The notes: generated by a model from the letters alone, not told the origin. A stretch of DNA of 64,000 bases from Chloroflexota bacterium (GCA_034717495.1 JAYELL010000091.1:1-64000); one strand, 5' to 3'. Positions 8,297 to 17,476 are shown, counted from the stretch's first letter. Numbers and translations are program-made.

Positions 8297-9421
8297 ATGC
8301 AAATTCTCGCCGTCGATATTGGTACCGGAACGCAGGACATTCTTCTTTTCGATAGTAGCCGGGCGCCCGAAAACTGTCTCAAGCTCGTCATGCCTTCGCC
8401 GACCATGCTGGTGGCAAGCCGGATCCGCCAGGCGACGGCCAATCGAAAGGCGGTGCTGTTGACCGGTGTGATTATGGGAGGCGGGCCCAGCAGTTGGGCT
8501 ACCGAGGATCATCACCGGGCAGCTTTACCCATTTTCGCTACACCTCATGCTGCGCAGAGTTTCAACGACGATCTGGAAGCGGTTTGCAGGGATCTGGGCA
8601 TCGAAATACTAACCGACGGGCAGGTTTCAGATCTCATCGACCGGCCCGATGTTGCCCATGTAGAGATGCGAGACTTTTCCTACAGTGCCATCCGAGCTGC
8701 GTTTTCCGCCTTTGGTTTCGACCTTCGGCCGGACGCCGTGATGGTGGCGGTGTTTGATCATGGCAATGCACCGCTTGATGTCAGCGACCGGCAGTTTCGT
8801 CTTGATTATCTGGCTGATCGGCTGCACTCAGATGGCCGGTTGAGTACTTTCGCCTTCGCTGCCAGTGAAGTGCCTGCGATTATGACCCGGCTGCGCGCTG
8901 TTGTCGACTCAGCGCAAGATGTCGATGCACCGCTTTTTCTAATGGATACGGCGCCCGCCGCTGTCTTGGGAGCCCTATGCGATCCAGAAGTTGCCGCTTA
9001 TCCGGATGCCCTGGTTGCCAATGTGGGAAACTTTCACTGTCTGGCGTTTCAGTTTCAGTCAGGGCAGACAGTGCGGCTATTTGAACACCATACTGGTTTG
9101 TTGAGTCAACAACAGTTGATCGATTGGCTCAACCGGCTGGCCGATGGATCGATCACTCACAAAGAGGTCTTTGCCGAGCATGGTCATGGTGCGCTGGTGC
9201 TGAATCGGGACCCCGTGCCAATGGCTCGGCTGGCAGTGACCGGGCCCCGGCGTGCAATGCTAACGAAAACCGATCTGCCTGTCTATTTTGCGGTGCCCTT
9301 TGGAGACCAGATGCTGACCGGGTGCTGGGGGATGATCCGGGCGCTCGCCGATCTGGTTCCGGAATGGGCAGATGAAATTCAGCCAGCATTGGCTGGTGAT
9401 CCATCCCGCAGTCTTTGGTAA
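8297..9421 (+). CDS. DUF1786 family protein (actin-like ATPase fold suspected)
   Basis: This 374-aa protein opens with MQILAVDIGTGTQDILLFD, the phosphate-1-type loop (DIGTGTQD) seen in ASKHA-fold ATPases. This opening is typical of DUF1786 proteins of archaea and Chloroflexota, sometimes annotated as putative pyruvate formate-lyase activating enzymes. I see no radical-SAM CxxxCxxC motif, so that name is unlikely here. Later glycine-rich stretches (GVIMGGGPSSW, NVGNFHCLAF) may complete a nucleotide pocket. It has its own promoter and strong GGAG site, and sits 152 bp ahead of the M20 amidohydrolase. The function is unknown. Confidence 0.75.
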   Translation: MQILAVDIGTGTQDILLFDSSRAPENCLKLVMPSPTMLVASRIRQATANRKAVLLTGVIMGGGPSSWATEDHHRAALPIFATPHAAQSFNDDLEAVCRDLGIEILTDGQVSDLIDRPDVAHVEMRDFSYSAIRAAFSAFGFDLRPDAVMVAVFDHGNAPLDVSDRQFRLDYLADRLHSDGRLSTFAFAASEVPAIMTRLRAVVDSAQDVDAPLFLMDTAPAAVLGALCDPEVAAYPDALVANVGNFHCLAFQFQSGQTVRLFEHHTGLLSQQQLIDWLNRLADGSITHKEVFAEHGHGALVLNRDPVPMARLAVTGPRRAMLTKTDLPVYFAVPFGDQMLTGCWGMIRALADLVPEWADEIQPALAGDPSRSLW

Positions 9422-9573
9422 AAATGTGGCGATAATGCGACCCAACAGCCTTTGAACCTCTATGCCACCAAATTGGCCTGCGGTGGTTAGGTTTCTGTCT
9501 TCCCCGGCCATCGATGCAATGATGGCTGGTCGGTGAAGCGGACGACGAAAACGACAGTCAAGGATGACACAAG

Positions 9574-10773
9574 ATGACAAGGACGACATCCCCGATCATG
9601 TTGGAGGCGCAAGCTCTCGAATCTCAGTTGGTCAACTGGCGGCGAGATCTGCATCGCCACCCCGAATTGGCTTTTGAAGAGCACCGTACGGCCGGTGTCA
9701 TTGCGCGCTATCTTGCTGATCTGGGCCTGGAGGTACGAACGGGTGTTGGGCGGACCGGCGTTGTCGGATTATTGGCCGGGGAGTCCGGTGGGCCCTGTGT
9801 GATGCTAAGATTCGATATGGATGCGTTACCTGTTGAGGAAGCTACTGGCCTGCCTTTCGCCTCCACAATACCTGGCCGCATGCATGCCTGTGGACACGAT
9901 GGGCATGTGGCCATTGGCCTGGGAGTGGCTACTCTGCTGGCACGTTTGAAGAACGATTTTTTCGGCAGCGTCAAATTGGTGTTTCAGCCAGCCGAGGAAA
10001 TCGCTGGCGGTGCACGGGCAATGATCGCCGACGGGGCGCTGGAGGAGCCGGTGCCCGATGTGACCTTTGCCTTGCATCTTTGGAGCCAGAGCCCCTCCGG
10101 CATGGCCATGATCAAGGCGGGTCCCCTGTGGGCATCTGCTGATCGTTTCGACATCGATATAGTGGGGCGAGGATCTCACGGGGCGATGCCCCATACAGGT
10201 GTCGATGCTGTCGCTGTAACGGCTTACGCGATTACCCAACTGCAATCCATCGTTAGTCGTGACCGAGACCCCCTTCAGCCCGTTGTTCTCACCATTGGCA
10301 CGGTGGCCGGTGGCGCCGCGTTCAACGTGTTGGCGGAACGAGTCCACCTTAGCGGCACGTTGAGATCGTTTGAGTCCGACGTGCGAAGCAAGGTCATTGA
10401 GCGCATGTATCGTGTCCTGGCAGGTGTCTGCGAGGCACACGGCGCCCAGTACGATCTTCGGTTCAGTGACTACACCCCTCCCGTGATCAACGATCCTGAA
10501 GCTACCCGTTATCTTCGGCAAGCGGCAAGAGCTGCAATTGGCGATGAAGCCGTAATCGAGGCCCCAATGATGATGGTCGCCGAGGACATGGCAGAGTTCA
10601 TCAACCGGATACCGGGAAGCTATTTTGTAATAGGCGCACAGAAAGTGGGCTCTGCGTCTGAGCCTCATCACAGTTCCCTCTTTGATATCGATGAGGCGGC
10701 ATTGCCCGTAGGAGTGGCGATCATGGTTCAAGCCACCCTGGATTTCCTGGCGCACCCTTTCGAAGAAGGATGA
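9574..10773 (+). CDS. M20D family amidohydrolase/aminoacylase
   Basis: This 399-aa metallo-enzyme resembles HipO-, IAA-amino-acid- and N-acyl-amino-acid hydrolases, which cleave an acyl or peptide amide bond. The metal ligands of M20D are visible in HACGHDGH (C and H), QPAEE (general base and ligand), ALHLW and the late PHHSSLFDIDE. The smaller dimerisation domain lies between SHGAMPHTGVDAV and the late metal motif. AGGA stands nine bases before ATG 9574. A 21-bp gap leads to the enolase-superfamily epimerase, so the two probably share a message. This pairing suggests use of N-acylated amino acids or dipeptides, but the substrate is unproven. Confidence 0.9.
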   Translation: MTRTTSPIMLEAQALESQLVNWRRDLHRHPELAFEEHRTAGVIARYLADLGLEVRTGVGRTGVVGLLAGESGGPCVMLRFDMDALPVEEATGLPFASTIPGRMHACGHDGHVAIGLGVATLLARLKNDFFGSVKLVFQPAEEIAGGARAMIADGALEEPVPDVTFALHLWSQSPSGMAMIKAGPLWASADRFDIDIVGRGSHGAMPHTGVDAVAVTAYAITQLQSIVSRDRDPLQPVVLTIGTVAGGAAFNVLAERVHLSGTLRSFESDVRSKVIERMYRVLAGVCEAHGAQYDLRFSDYTPPVINDPEATRYLRQAARAAIGDEAVIEAPMMMVAEDMAEFINRIPGSYFVIGAQKVGSASEPHHSSLFDIDEAALPVGVAIMVQATLDFLAHPFEEG

Positions 10774-10794
10774 CCTTTTTTTGAGGAGTCGAAC

Positions 10795-11856
10795 ATGCAG
10801 ATTACCAATGTTGAAGTGGTACCCATCGAGCTTAACCTGACAGTACCCTATCGAGTTGCCTATGGCGATCAGGTCGACCACGCTGCCATGGTGTTTGTGC
10901 GTTTGGATATCAGCGATGGTAGAAGTGCCTGGGGATGTGCTGCTTTCGATACCGCCTTGACGGGTGAGACACTGCAGAGTGTCGTAGCCGCCTGCCAGCG
11001 TTGTGCGGACCTTGCCCTTGACTTGAATCCACTGAATATTGAGTATGCCCTCGCCCAGTTTGAGACGCTGACTGGCGATACGCCATCAGCCCAATGTGCC
11101 TTTGATATCGCATTTCATGATCTATTGGGCCTGGAAACGGGCTTGCCCCTCTATCGCCTGTTTGGCGGTTTTCGTCACCGCATCCAGACCTCGGTAACCG
11201 TTGGGATCGCTCCCGTTGCCGAAACGGTGGAGTTAGCCCACGAGCGAGCCAACCAGGGATTCCGCATTCTCAAGATCAAGGGTGGTCTCGACCCTGAGGT
11301 GGATGTGCGCAGGGTGCATGCAGTGGCCGATGCTCTACCCGAGCTGGCATTGCGACTTGACGCGGATCAGGGATACAGCGTCCGTCAGGCTCTGGATGTT
11401 GCGCGGGCGGTGGCGGGAAAGGTAGAAATGCTGGAGCAACCAACACATGCAGGCTCCCTGGAAGCTCTTTGTCAGGTGGCAGAACACAGCCCTGTACCGA
11501 TTCTTGCCAGCCAGAGTGTGTCGGACCCCGCGGCAGCGCTGGAGATCGCCAACCGGCGCTGTGTCAGCGGCATCAGCATCAAGTTGGTCACCTGCGGTGG
11601 CATGACACGAGCTCGTCAGTTGGATGCCATCGCCCGGGCGGGTCGAATGTCAACCATGGTTGGCTGTCTCAATGAGCCTGCGCTCCTGATAGCGGCAGGA
11701 TTGGCCTTCGCTTTGAGCAGTCCCAATGTGCAATATGGCGATCTGGACGGACATTTCGATCTGGTTGACGACCCCACTGTCCCTGGTTTTTGCTTCGAAG
11801 ATGGCTGGCTTGTCGCCACCGATGTGCCCGGTCTGGGTTGTACTGTGGAACTATGA
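10795..11856 (+). CDS. Enolase-superfamily protein, dipeptide-epimerase-like, with an altered metal site
   Basis: This 353-aa protein follows the L-Ala-D/L-Glu epimerase branch of the mandelate racemase/muconate lactonising family. Both catalytic lysines are recognisable (RILKIKGG and ISIKLVTCGGM). Two metal ligands are present (RLDADQGY and MLEQP). The third motif, normally a DES-type acidic loop, reads ILASQSVSDP here, so the expected aspartate ligand is replaced by serine. The protein may have a shifted ligand, a different reaction, or have lost activity. GAGGAG lies upstream of the ATG. Its TGA overlaps the cofD start as ATGA, which suggests translational coupling. Confidence 0.8.
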   Translation: MQITNVEVVPIELNLTVPYRVAYGDQVDHAAMVFVRLDISDGRSAWGCAAFDTALTGETLQSVVAACQRCADLALDLNPLNIEYALAQFETLTGDTPSAQCAFDIAFHDLLGLETGLPLYRLFGGFRHRIQTSVTVGIAPVAETVELAHERANQGFRILKIKGGLDPEVDVRRVHAVADALPELALRLDADQGYSVRQALDVARAVAGKVEMLEQPTHAGSLEALCQVAEHSPVPILASQSVSDPAAALEIANRRCVSGISIKLVTCGGMTRARQLDAIARAGRMSTMVGCLNEPALLIAAGLAFALSSPNVQYGDLDGHFDLVDDPTVPGFCFEDGWLVATDVPGLGCTVEL

Positions 11857-12884
11857 TCGACGCGGCTGGAAGGGATTACAAGGGGGAGCTGCAATGGCCT
11901 GTCGACCCCAACCAAAACGCCGGCCCGGTTGTTGCACTGGCTGGTGGCGTAGGAGGAGCCAAGCTGGCTTACGGGCTCTATCATCTGCTGGGTGAGGCGC
12001 TTTCAATGGTGGTCAATACGGGGGATGACTTCGAGCACTGGGGGCTGTCGATCTCTCCCGACCTTGATACGGTCATGTACAATCTTGCCGGCATCAACCA
12101 GCCTCAACGGGGGTGGGGTCTCGCCGATGAGACGTTCCATGCGCTTGAAATGGTGTCTCGCTACGGCGAGGCGCACTGGTTCCGTCTGGGTGATGGGGAT
12201 CTGGCTACCCACATTCTTCGTTCTCACAGGCTAAATAAAGGCGAAAAACTGACCGAGGTCATGTTTAAGCTGAAAACAGGCCTTGGAATCGGTGCGGGGT
12301 TGTTACCTATGAGCGATGATCGGGTGCGCACAATGGTTCATACCGATCAGGGTGTGTTGGGTTTTCAGGAATATTTCGTCCACCAGCGCTGCGAACCAAG
12401 GCTGTACTCGCTTCAATTCGATGGCATAGACAAGGCTCGACCTTCCCCCCAGGTACTCGCTGCTCTCGATGCGGCTCGAGTTGTGATCCTCTGTCCCAGC
12501 AACCCCTACCTCAGCCTTGACCCCATTCTGCTCCTGCCCGGGTTGAGTGATTGGCTGTGTTCTTTGCCGGTACCGGTAATTGCAGTTTCGCCGATCATCG
12601 GAGGCAAGGCGTTGAAAGGTCCTGCGGCGAAGATCATGGCGGAGTTGGGCGTGGAGTCGTCCGCTGTGGCCGTGGCGAAGCACCTGGCGGGGCGCATCCG
12701 CCTGGATGGCTTCGTTCTGGACTCGCTGGATGAAGCGCTGGCTGATCGGGTGGCAGACGCTGGTATTACACCCCTGGTGACTGATACGATCATGCGGGAT
12801 GACTCCTCGAAGATCAAGCTGGCGTCGGAAGTTCTTGGCTTTGCTGCACAACTGGATAAACGAGCCAGACGGGTCCCGCGCTGA
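11853..12884 (+). CDS. cofD: 2-phospho-L-lactate (or phosphoenolpyruvate) transferase CofD
   Basis: CofD/FbiA joins the phosphoenolpyruvate- or lactate-derived moiety of an activated GDP intermediate to the deazaflavin Fo, forming the F420-0 precursor. The 343-aa protein carries the family start ALAGGVGGAKLAYGL, then VVNTGDDFEHWGLSISPDLDT and the late SPIIGGKALKGPA loop. The start is ATG 11853, whose ATGA overlaps the epimerase stop. An upstream in-frame ATG at 11790 lies inside the epimerase gene. Eight bases after its stop the cofC fusion begins, so cofD and cofC form one operon. Confidence 0.93.
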   Translation: MIDAAGRDYKGELQWPVDPNQNAGPVVALAGGVGGAKLAYGLYHLLGEALSMVVNTGDDFEHWGLSISPDLDTVMYNLAGINQPQRGWGLADETFHALEMVSRYGEAHWFRLGDGDLATHILRSHRLNKGEKLTEVMFKLKTGLGIGAGLLPMSDDRVRTMVHTDQGVLGFQEYFVHQRCEPRLYSLQFDGIDKARPSPQVLAALDAARVVILCPSNPYLSLDPILLLPGLSDWLCSLPVPVIAVSPIIGGKALKGPAAKIMAELGVESSAVAVAKHLAGRIRLDGFVLDSLDEALADRVADAGITPLVTDTIMRDDSSKIKLASEVLGFAAQLDKRARRVPR

Positions 12885-12892
12885 CGATCATC

Positions 12893-13990
12893 ATGTCACT
12901 TTTTATCATTGTGCCTGTGAAAAGCCTACAGGGGGCAAAAAGCCGTCTTTCCGAAGTTCTTGATGAGCAGCAGCGGCGCACCCTGGCGGTTGCCATGTTG
13001 GAGAACGTCCTCTCGGCGGTACAACTTGCCCAGGAAAGACTGCCCGGCCAGGGGATCGTAATCAGCGCTGATGTCGAGGTGCTGGCGTTGGCAAGGGCTT
13101 ATGGGTTAATGCCATTGGCCGAAGAGCTCCATTCCGTCGGTTCTCAAGGGAACGGGGATGCTGAAGCACAGCTGAATTCGGCCTTGACACAGGCTTGCGA
13201 TTGGGCACAAAAGCATGGTGGGGATGCGGTGTTGGTTCTGCCGGCCGACTTGCCGTTGCTTACCGTTGAGGAAATCGAGGGGCTGTGGTTGGCCAGTCAG
13301 CAACTTTACTCAGCACGGGCCATGGTTATCGCGCCTGATGGACGGGAACAAGGCACCAATGGTCTTTTGATGCGACCACCAGGTGCCCTTGCTTTCCAGT
13401 TTGGTTTCGACAGTTTCCGGCGACACTGCGACCAGGCACGGGATCGGGGCATGGCCTGGCACGTCCATCGTTCCCCAAGGCTGGGATTGGACATTGATGT
13501 GCCGGTGGATCTCGAGGCCTATCTGGCTGTGGAGACTGCCGACGCTGACGACCATGTTTCTATCGAAGGCGACAGGGTTTTATTCGATGATCAGGCAGAA
13601 GCATTTCTCGCGGAAGGCGGGCATCTGATGCGGCTGGGCACCATTGGACGGGATGGTTTTCCCCAGGTTACGCCAGTGTGGTATCTTTTTCAGAATGGGC
13701 TGTTTTACATCACAACGGCACACGACCGGATTAAAGCCCGCAACATGCTGGCAAACCCTCGAGTCGGGTTTGCTGTCGACAGTGAGGTCAAGCCCTACCG
13801 TGGATTGACCGTTTGGGGAAAGGCTCGACTTGTAACAGAGGGGGAAGACGCCCGATCGCTGACCAGGCAGATTGCGGCCCGCTATGTGCCCGCTGGGCGA
13901 CTCGACCTGATGGTTGACACCTTGATGCAATCACCGCGCGTTATAATCGTTATCGAACCCCTGCGGGCTGCCAAAATGGGCAGTTGGTAG
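12893..13990 (+). CDS. cofC: CofC guanylyltransferase fused to a PPOX-class F420-binding-type domain
   Basis: Residues 1 to about 210 are CofC/FbiD, which activates 2-phospholactate or phosphoenolpyruvate with GTP for F420 synthesis. Visible motifs are FIIVPVKSLQGAKSRLS, VLPADLPLL and GLDIDVPVDL. After an acidic linker, residues ~225-365 form a split-barrel pyridoxamine-phosphate-oxidase-like domain (MRLGTIGRDGFPQVTPVWY, NMLANPRVGFAV, TVWGKARLV), the type that in many Chloroflexota and Actinobacteria binds F420. The frame is continuous with no sign of frameshift. Coupling an F420-making enzyme to a likely F420-using domain resembles, in logic, the FbiB fusion of actinobacteria. It converges with cofE, only 3 bp apart. 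Confidence 0.9.
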   Translation: MSLFIIVPVKSLQGAKSRLSEVLDEQQRRTLAVAMLENVLSAVQLAQERLPGQGIVISADVEVLALARAYGLMPLAEELHSVGSQGNGDAEAQLNSALTQACDWAQKHGGDAVLVLPADLPLLTVEEIEGLWLASQQLYSARAMVIAPDGREQGTNGLLMRPPGALAFQFGFDSFRRHCDQARDRGMAWHVHRSPRLGLDIDVPVDLEAYLAVETADADDHVSIEGDRVLFDDQAEAFLAEGGHLMRLGTIGRDGFPQVTPVWYLFQNGLFYITTAHDRIKARNMLANPRVGFAVDSEVKPYRGLTVWGKARLVTEGEDARSLTRQIAARYVPAGRLDLMVDTLMQSPRVIIVIEPLRAAKMGSW

Positions 13991-13993
13991 AAT

Positions 13994-14749
13994 TCAACGA
14001 AACTGATCCGTTTCCTTGGGCCGAATCAGCTCCTGCAATGACCCCTGACCTGGTGTGTACTCAGCACCACGGATAAGAACAGCTGGATTTCCTTCCGATG
14101 CCTGGCCCATCAGCAGGGAGGCAGCGGCAGCCAACTCATCGGCAGTGCCCACCAGAGTGGCCTGAAGGGCGCGGCCTGTCAGATCGGCCTCTCCCCGCAG
14201 GTCTGTCAAGGGACGCATGCCGGCGACACCGATCGCGATGCCGACGGTGCCCAGTCGCCAGGCTCGCCCGTGGCTGTCGCTAACGATGACGGCCAGGTCT
14301 GCCCCTGTGGCGATCTTGATGGTGCTACGAATACGTTCAGCCGAGGCATCGGGATCCTCCGGCAGGAGCAATACCCACTGATCGTTTCCCCGAACGTTGG
14401 AGTGGTCCACCCCCGCGTTTGCGCTGATAAAACCTCTTCGATGCTCGGTGATGATCAGGCCGGGCCGGGCTCGGATGATCTCGTCGGATTCTTGAAGAAT
14501 CACCTCGACCAATTGTGGATCCTTGCCTGTCTTCTGCGCAATGGCGATGGCTTCGGCCGACGGGACAACATCAGGCAGGTAGACGAAACGATCTTCTGCC
14601 TTGCTGACAATCTTCTGAGCCACGACCAGAACATCACCGTTTCGGAACTCAATGCCGGCAGCCGATGCGCAGGAAAGCAAAAGGCCCGGCAAATCGTCGC
14701 CGGGCTCAATCAAGGGAAGGGCAGGAATAGCGATCAGTTCAATGGGCAT
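13994..14749 (-). CDS. cofE: Coenzyme F420-0:L-glutamate ligase CofE
   Basis: CofE adds the gamma-linked glutamate tail to F420-0 using GTP. The 251-aa protein has the conserved opening IELIAIPALPLIEPGDDL and the signature VSDSHGRAWRLGTVGIAIG. It lacks the nitroreductase domain fused to the actinobacterial FbiB. I choose ATG 14749. The open frame extends upstream to 14953, but that part lies inside ftsK and has no CofE features. Only 25 bp separate it from the ftsK stop, so it is probably read through from ftsK. No clear Shine-Dalgarno sequence is seen. Confidence 0.92.
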   Translation of the reverse strand: MPIELIAIPALPLIEPGDDLPGLLLSCASAAGIEFRNGDVLVVAQKIVSKAEDRFVYLPDVVPSAEAIAIAQKTGKDPQLVEVILQESDEIIRARPGLIITEHRRGFISANAGVDHSNVRGNDQWVLLLPEDPDASAERIRSTIKIATGADLAVIVSDSHGRAWRLGTVGIAIGVAGMRPLTDLRGEADLTGRALQATLVGTADELAAAASLLMGQASEGNPAVLIRGAEYTPGQGSLQELIRPKETDQFR

Positions 14750-14774
14750 GTGTCTTTGGAAGAGAAAAGAGTGA

Positions 14775-17399
14775 TTAGAACCAGACTCGTGGCGGGTGGT
14801 CGTCGGTGGGCTCGTTGCTCTCTTCGGGAATGCCATCTGTCTCAGTTCCATTCGAACTGCCGGAGCTGGCCGTTTGCTGTTCGCCTGGTTCAGGCAGGAC
14901 TTCTCGCCCCCTGCTGCCACCCCGGTCGGGACCAACAACACCCCGTTCCTCAAGTAAGTCGATCAAGCGAGCTGCCCTGCTGTAGCCGATACGCAGTCGG
15001 CGTTGTAACAGAGAGACGGATGCTCTGCCAGCCGTCCGAACTACTTGAACAGCTTCCTCATAGAGATCATCCTGGGAATCCTCTTTCTTCTGTTGCTGGA
15101 TCATTTCCTCCCAGATGGGCATCTGAACGACATCCTCTGGTCGAGGAGGAGGCATGGCCGTCATGCCTCCGGGCATCGGCACCACCTCATCCTGGAAATC
15201 CTCGCCTTCAGTGATACGAACGCCTTTCCAGTAACGAACCAGTTTTTCCAACTCGGCATCGGACACGAAGCAACCTTGAAGACGAGCCAGTTTGCTGCTA
15301 TCGGGACGCATGAACAGCATATCGCCTTTGCCCAACAAGGCCTCGGCGCCAGGCGTGTCCAGGATAACCCGGCTGTCAATCTGGCTGGTCACGGCGAAGG
15401 CAACCCGGCTGGGAAAATTCGCCTTGATCAAGCCTGTGACGACATCCACGCTGGGGCGCTGGGTGGCGATAATAAGATGGATACCGGTGGCCCGGGACAT
15501 CTGCGCCAGTCGACAGACATAGCGTTCGACATCATCGGGCGCGGCCATCATTAGATCGGCCAGCTCATCGATTATCAGGACCATGTAGGGCAGGGTTGGC
15601 TCGCCTTTTTTAACCATCTTGGCATTGTAAGCTTCCAGGTTGCGCGCACCCTCCTTGGCAAAGAGTTTGTAGCGGCGATCCATTTCGCTGGTAGCCCAAC
15701 GCAGTAAAGGCACAACTCGCTCAAGTTCGACCACGACTGGTGAGAGAAGATGGGGAATACCGTTGTACGTGGTCAACTCCACCATCTTTGGGTCTATCAT
15801 CAGCAGTCGCAGGGTGTCTGGCGTATGGGTGAGCAGAAGCGTCGAGATAATGGCGTTGACGCAGACTGATTTTCCGGAACCGGTCGCGCCGGCGATCAAC
15901 AGATGTGGCATGCGACCAAGATCGGCAATGGCTGGCTGGCCTGCAGTATCCTGTCCCAGTGCGATCTTCAGTGGGCTTTTCATCTGACGGAAGGTGTCTG
16001 ACTCCATTACCCCGCGCAGGGAGACCAGCGTCTTCTGCATGTTGGGTACCTCGAGGCCCACCATGGGACGCCCAGGCACTGGCGCCTCGATGCGAATAGG
16101 TGATGCCGCCAGAGCCAATGCCAGGTCATTGCTCAGGGATTGAATCTTCGAGACCTTGATCTTGACCCGTTCGTAGCGCTCCACATCGTTGTCGATCACC
16201 TCTTTGACGAGCTCATCGGTGATGGGCCGGCGAGAGCTGCCATATCCGCGCCGTTTCAATATCTCTTCCGCTTCCCGACGTATCTCATCGCGGCTGCGCC
16301 GGCGCTGGCGATAGCCTGGCTGCAGGCCATACTGGGTGACTGCCGGACCCTGGTTGGCCTCCACAACCCGTACAGGCACACCAAAATCGGAAAGGGTCTG
16401 TTCAATGATCTTGGCGCGTTCCCGGATCTCATCTTTACTGATCTCGACCTCGATTGCGTCATCCAGGATGTCGTCTACGTTGGGTAAACGCCAGGAACGG
16501 CCGCCGCCAATGATGCGCGGAATCAGGGAATCGGCGGTGGCGGGTGCTGAACCCCGGTTTTGACCAGCGGCGGTTTGGTTGGAGGTTGCTGTAGGCGCGT
16601 CACCACCGATCACGCGTGGGGCCCGTGTAGGGTCGGGGGTGGAATCGTTGTTCGCCCCGTTTCCCCCGATCACCAGAGCTGGTCCTTTTGGCTCTGCACC
16701 GCCAGGATCGAGAGTGCCACCCAGCACCATGGCTTTGAGTCTGTCCAAAAAGGAGAGAGGGGCTACTGGCAGGTCGGGTTGCCGGGAAGCGATACTGGGT
16801 GCAGTGTCCAGCCCATCTTCCTGGAGCGCCTGCCAATCGGCTGTTCTTCCCCCGAGCCAGAACTGGATCCTGTCGGCGGCAGATAACAATAGTGGCCCCA
16901 TCAACAGAGCTGTTCCCAGTATTCCCAATAAGATGACCACCACCCAACTCAGGTTGTAGCCCAGGCCATTGATCAGAATCTCGCTGCCGGCGTAGCCGAG
17001 CAATCCTCCCCCACCTCCTTCCCTGCCAATCTGAAGCGCATCTGCGTCGGAGATGGATCTATCCATATGGAGTGCGATGACAACTGCCAGAAACAGCAGG
17101 AGGCCGCCCACAGGACGGTACCAGGGAAGTTCGTCCAGCTTTCCGATCCCCCGCAGGACTCCCCACAGGCCGAAGCCAACAAGAATGAAGGGCAGCACGA
17201 CCACACCGCCGCCAACCAATGAGCGAAGCTGTCCGATCCACCAGCTGGTGACCGTGCCCTGGCGCGGCGAAATCAGAGTCAGAAGGGTCATGATCCCGAT
17301 CAGGATCATGATTGAGCCCACTACCTGACTCTGCCCGAGGAACTCCAGGTCCAGCGAGAGACCATTGGATTTCGATTTGCTGCCCTTACGCTTTGCCAT
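14775..17399 (-). CDS. ftsK: DNA translocase FtsK/SpoIIIE
   Basis: FtsK pumps chromosome DNA through the division septum. The 874-aa protein has about four N-terminal membrane helices (residues ~25-175) and a variable linker (~180-310). The RecA-like motor has Walker A LLIAGATGSGKS at about residue 505 and Walker B YMVLIIDELADLM. The C-terminal winged-helix gamma domain (EEAVQVVRTAGRASVSLLQRRLRIGYSRA, split as AVQVVRTAGRAS and LQRRLRIGYSRAARLI) recognises polar DNA sequences. ATG 17399 sits about 75 bases behind an extended -10. cofE follows in the same direction. Confidence 0.96.
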   Translation of the reverse strand: MAKRKGSKSKSNGLSLDLEFLGQSQVVGSIMILIGIMTLLTLISPRQGTVTSWWIGQLRSLVGGGVVVLPFILVGFGLWGVLRGIGKLDELPWYRPVGGLLLFLAVVIALHMDRSISDADALQIGREGGGGGLLGYAGSEILINGLGYNLSWVVVILLGILGTALLMGPLLLSAADRIQFWLGGRTADWQALQEDGLDTAPSIASRQPDLPVAPLSFLDRLKAMVLGGTLDPGGAEPKGPALVIGGNGANNDSTPDPTRAPRVIGGDAPTATSNQTAAGQNRGSAPATADSLIPRIIGGGRSWRLPNVDDILDDAIEVEISKDEIRERAKIIEQTLSDFGVPVRVVEANQGPAVTQYGLQPGYRQRRRSRDEIRREAEEILKRRGYGSSRRPITDELVKEVIDNDVERYERVKIKVSKIQSLSNDLALALAASPIRIEAPVPGRPMVGLEVPNMQKTLVSLRGVMESDTFRQMKSPLKIALGQDTAGQPAIADLGRMPHLLIAGATGSGKSVCVNAIISTLLLTHTPDTLRLLMIDPKMVELTTYNGIPHLLSPVVVELERVVPLLRWATSEMDRRYKLFAKEGARNLEAYNAKMVKKGEPTLPYMVLIIDELADLMMAAPDDVERYVCRLAQMSRATGIHLIIATQRPSVDVVTGLIKANFPSRVAFAVTSQIDSRVILDTPGAEALLGKGDMLFMRPDSSKLARLQGCFVSDAELEKLVRYWKGVRITEGEDFQDEVVPMPGGMTAMPPPRPEDVVQMPIWEEMIQQQKKEDSQDDLYEEAVQVVRTAGRASVSLLQRRLRIGYSRAARLIDLLEERGVVGPDRGGSRGREVLPEPGEQQTASSGSSNGTETDGIPEESNEPTDDHPPRVWF

Positions 17400-17476
17400 G
17401 ATTGCTACGTTGCGGAAATCCCGAAAATCAGGCGGAAACGCTCATTTTTCCCGCGAAATAGAACAAACGTGCCGTT

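Noticed and set aside
9826-10881. A 351-codon open frame antisense to the amidohydrolase
   Set aside because: No family motif, and it spans the gap between two real genes on the other strand.
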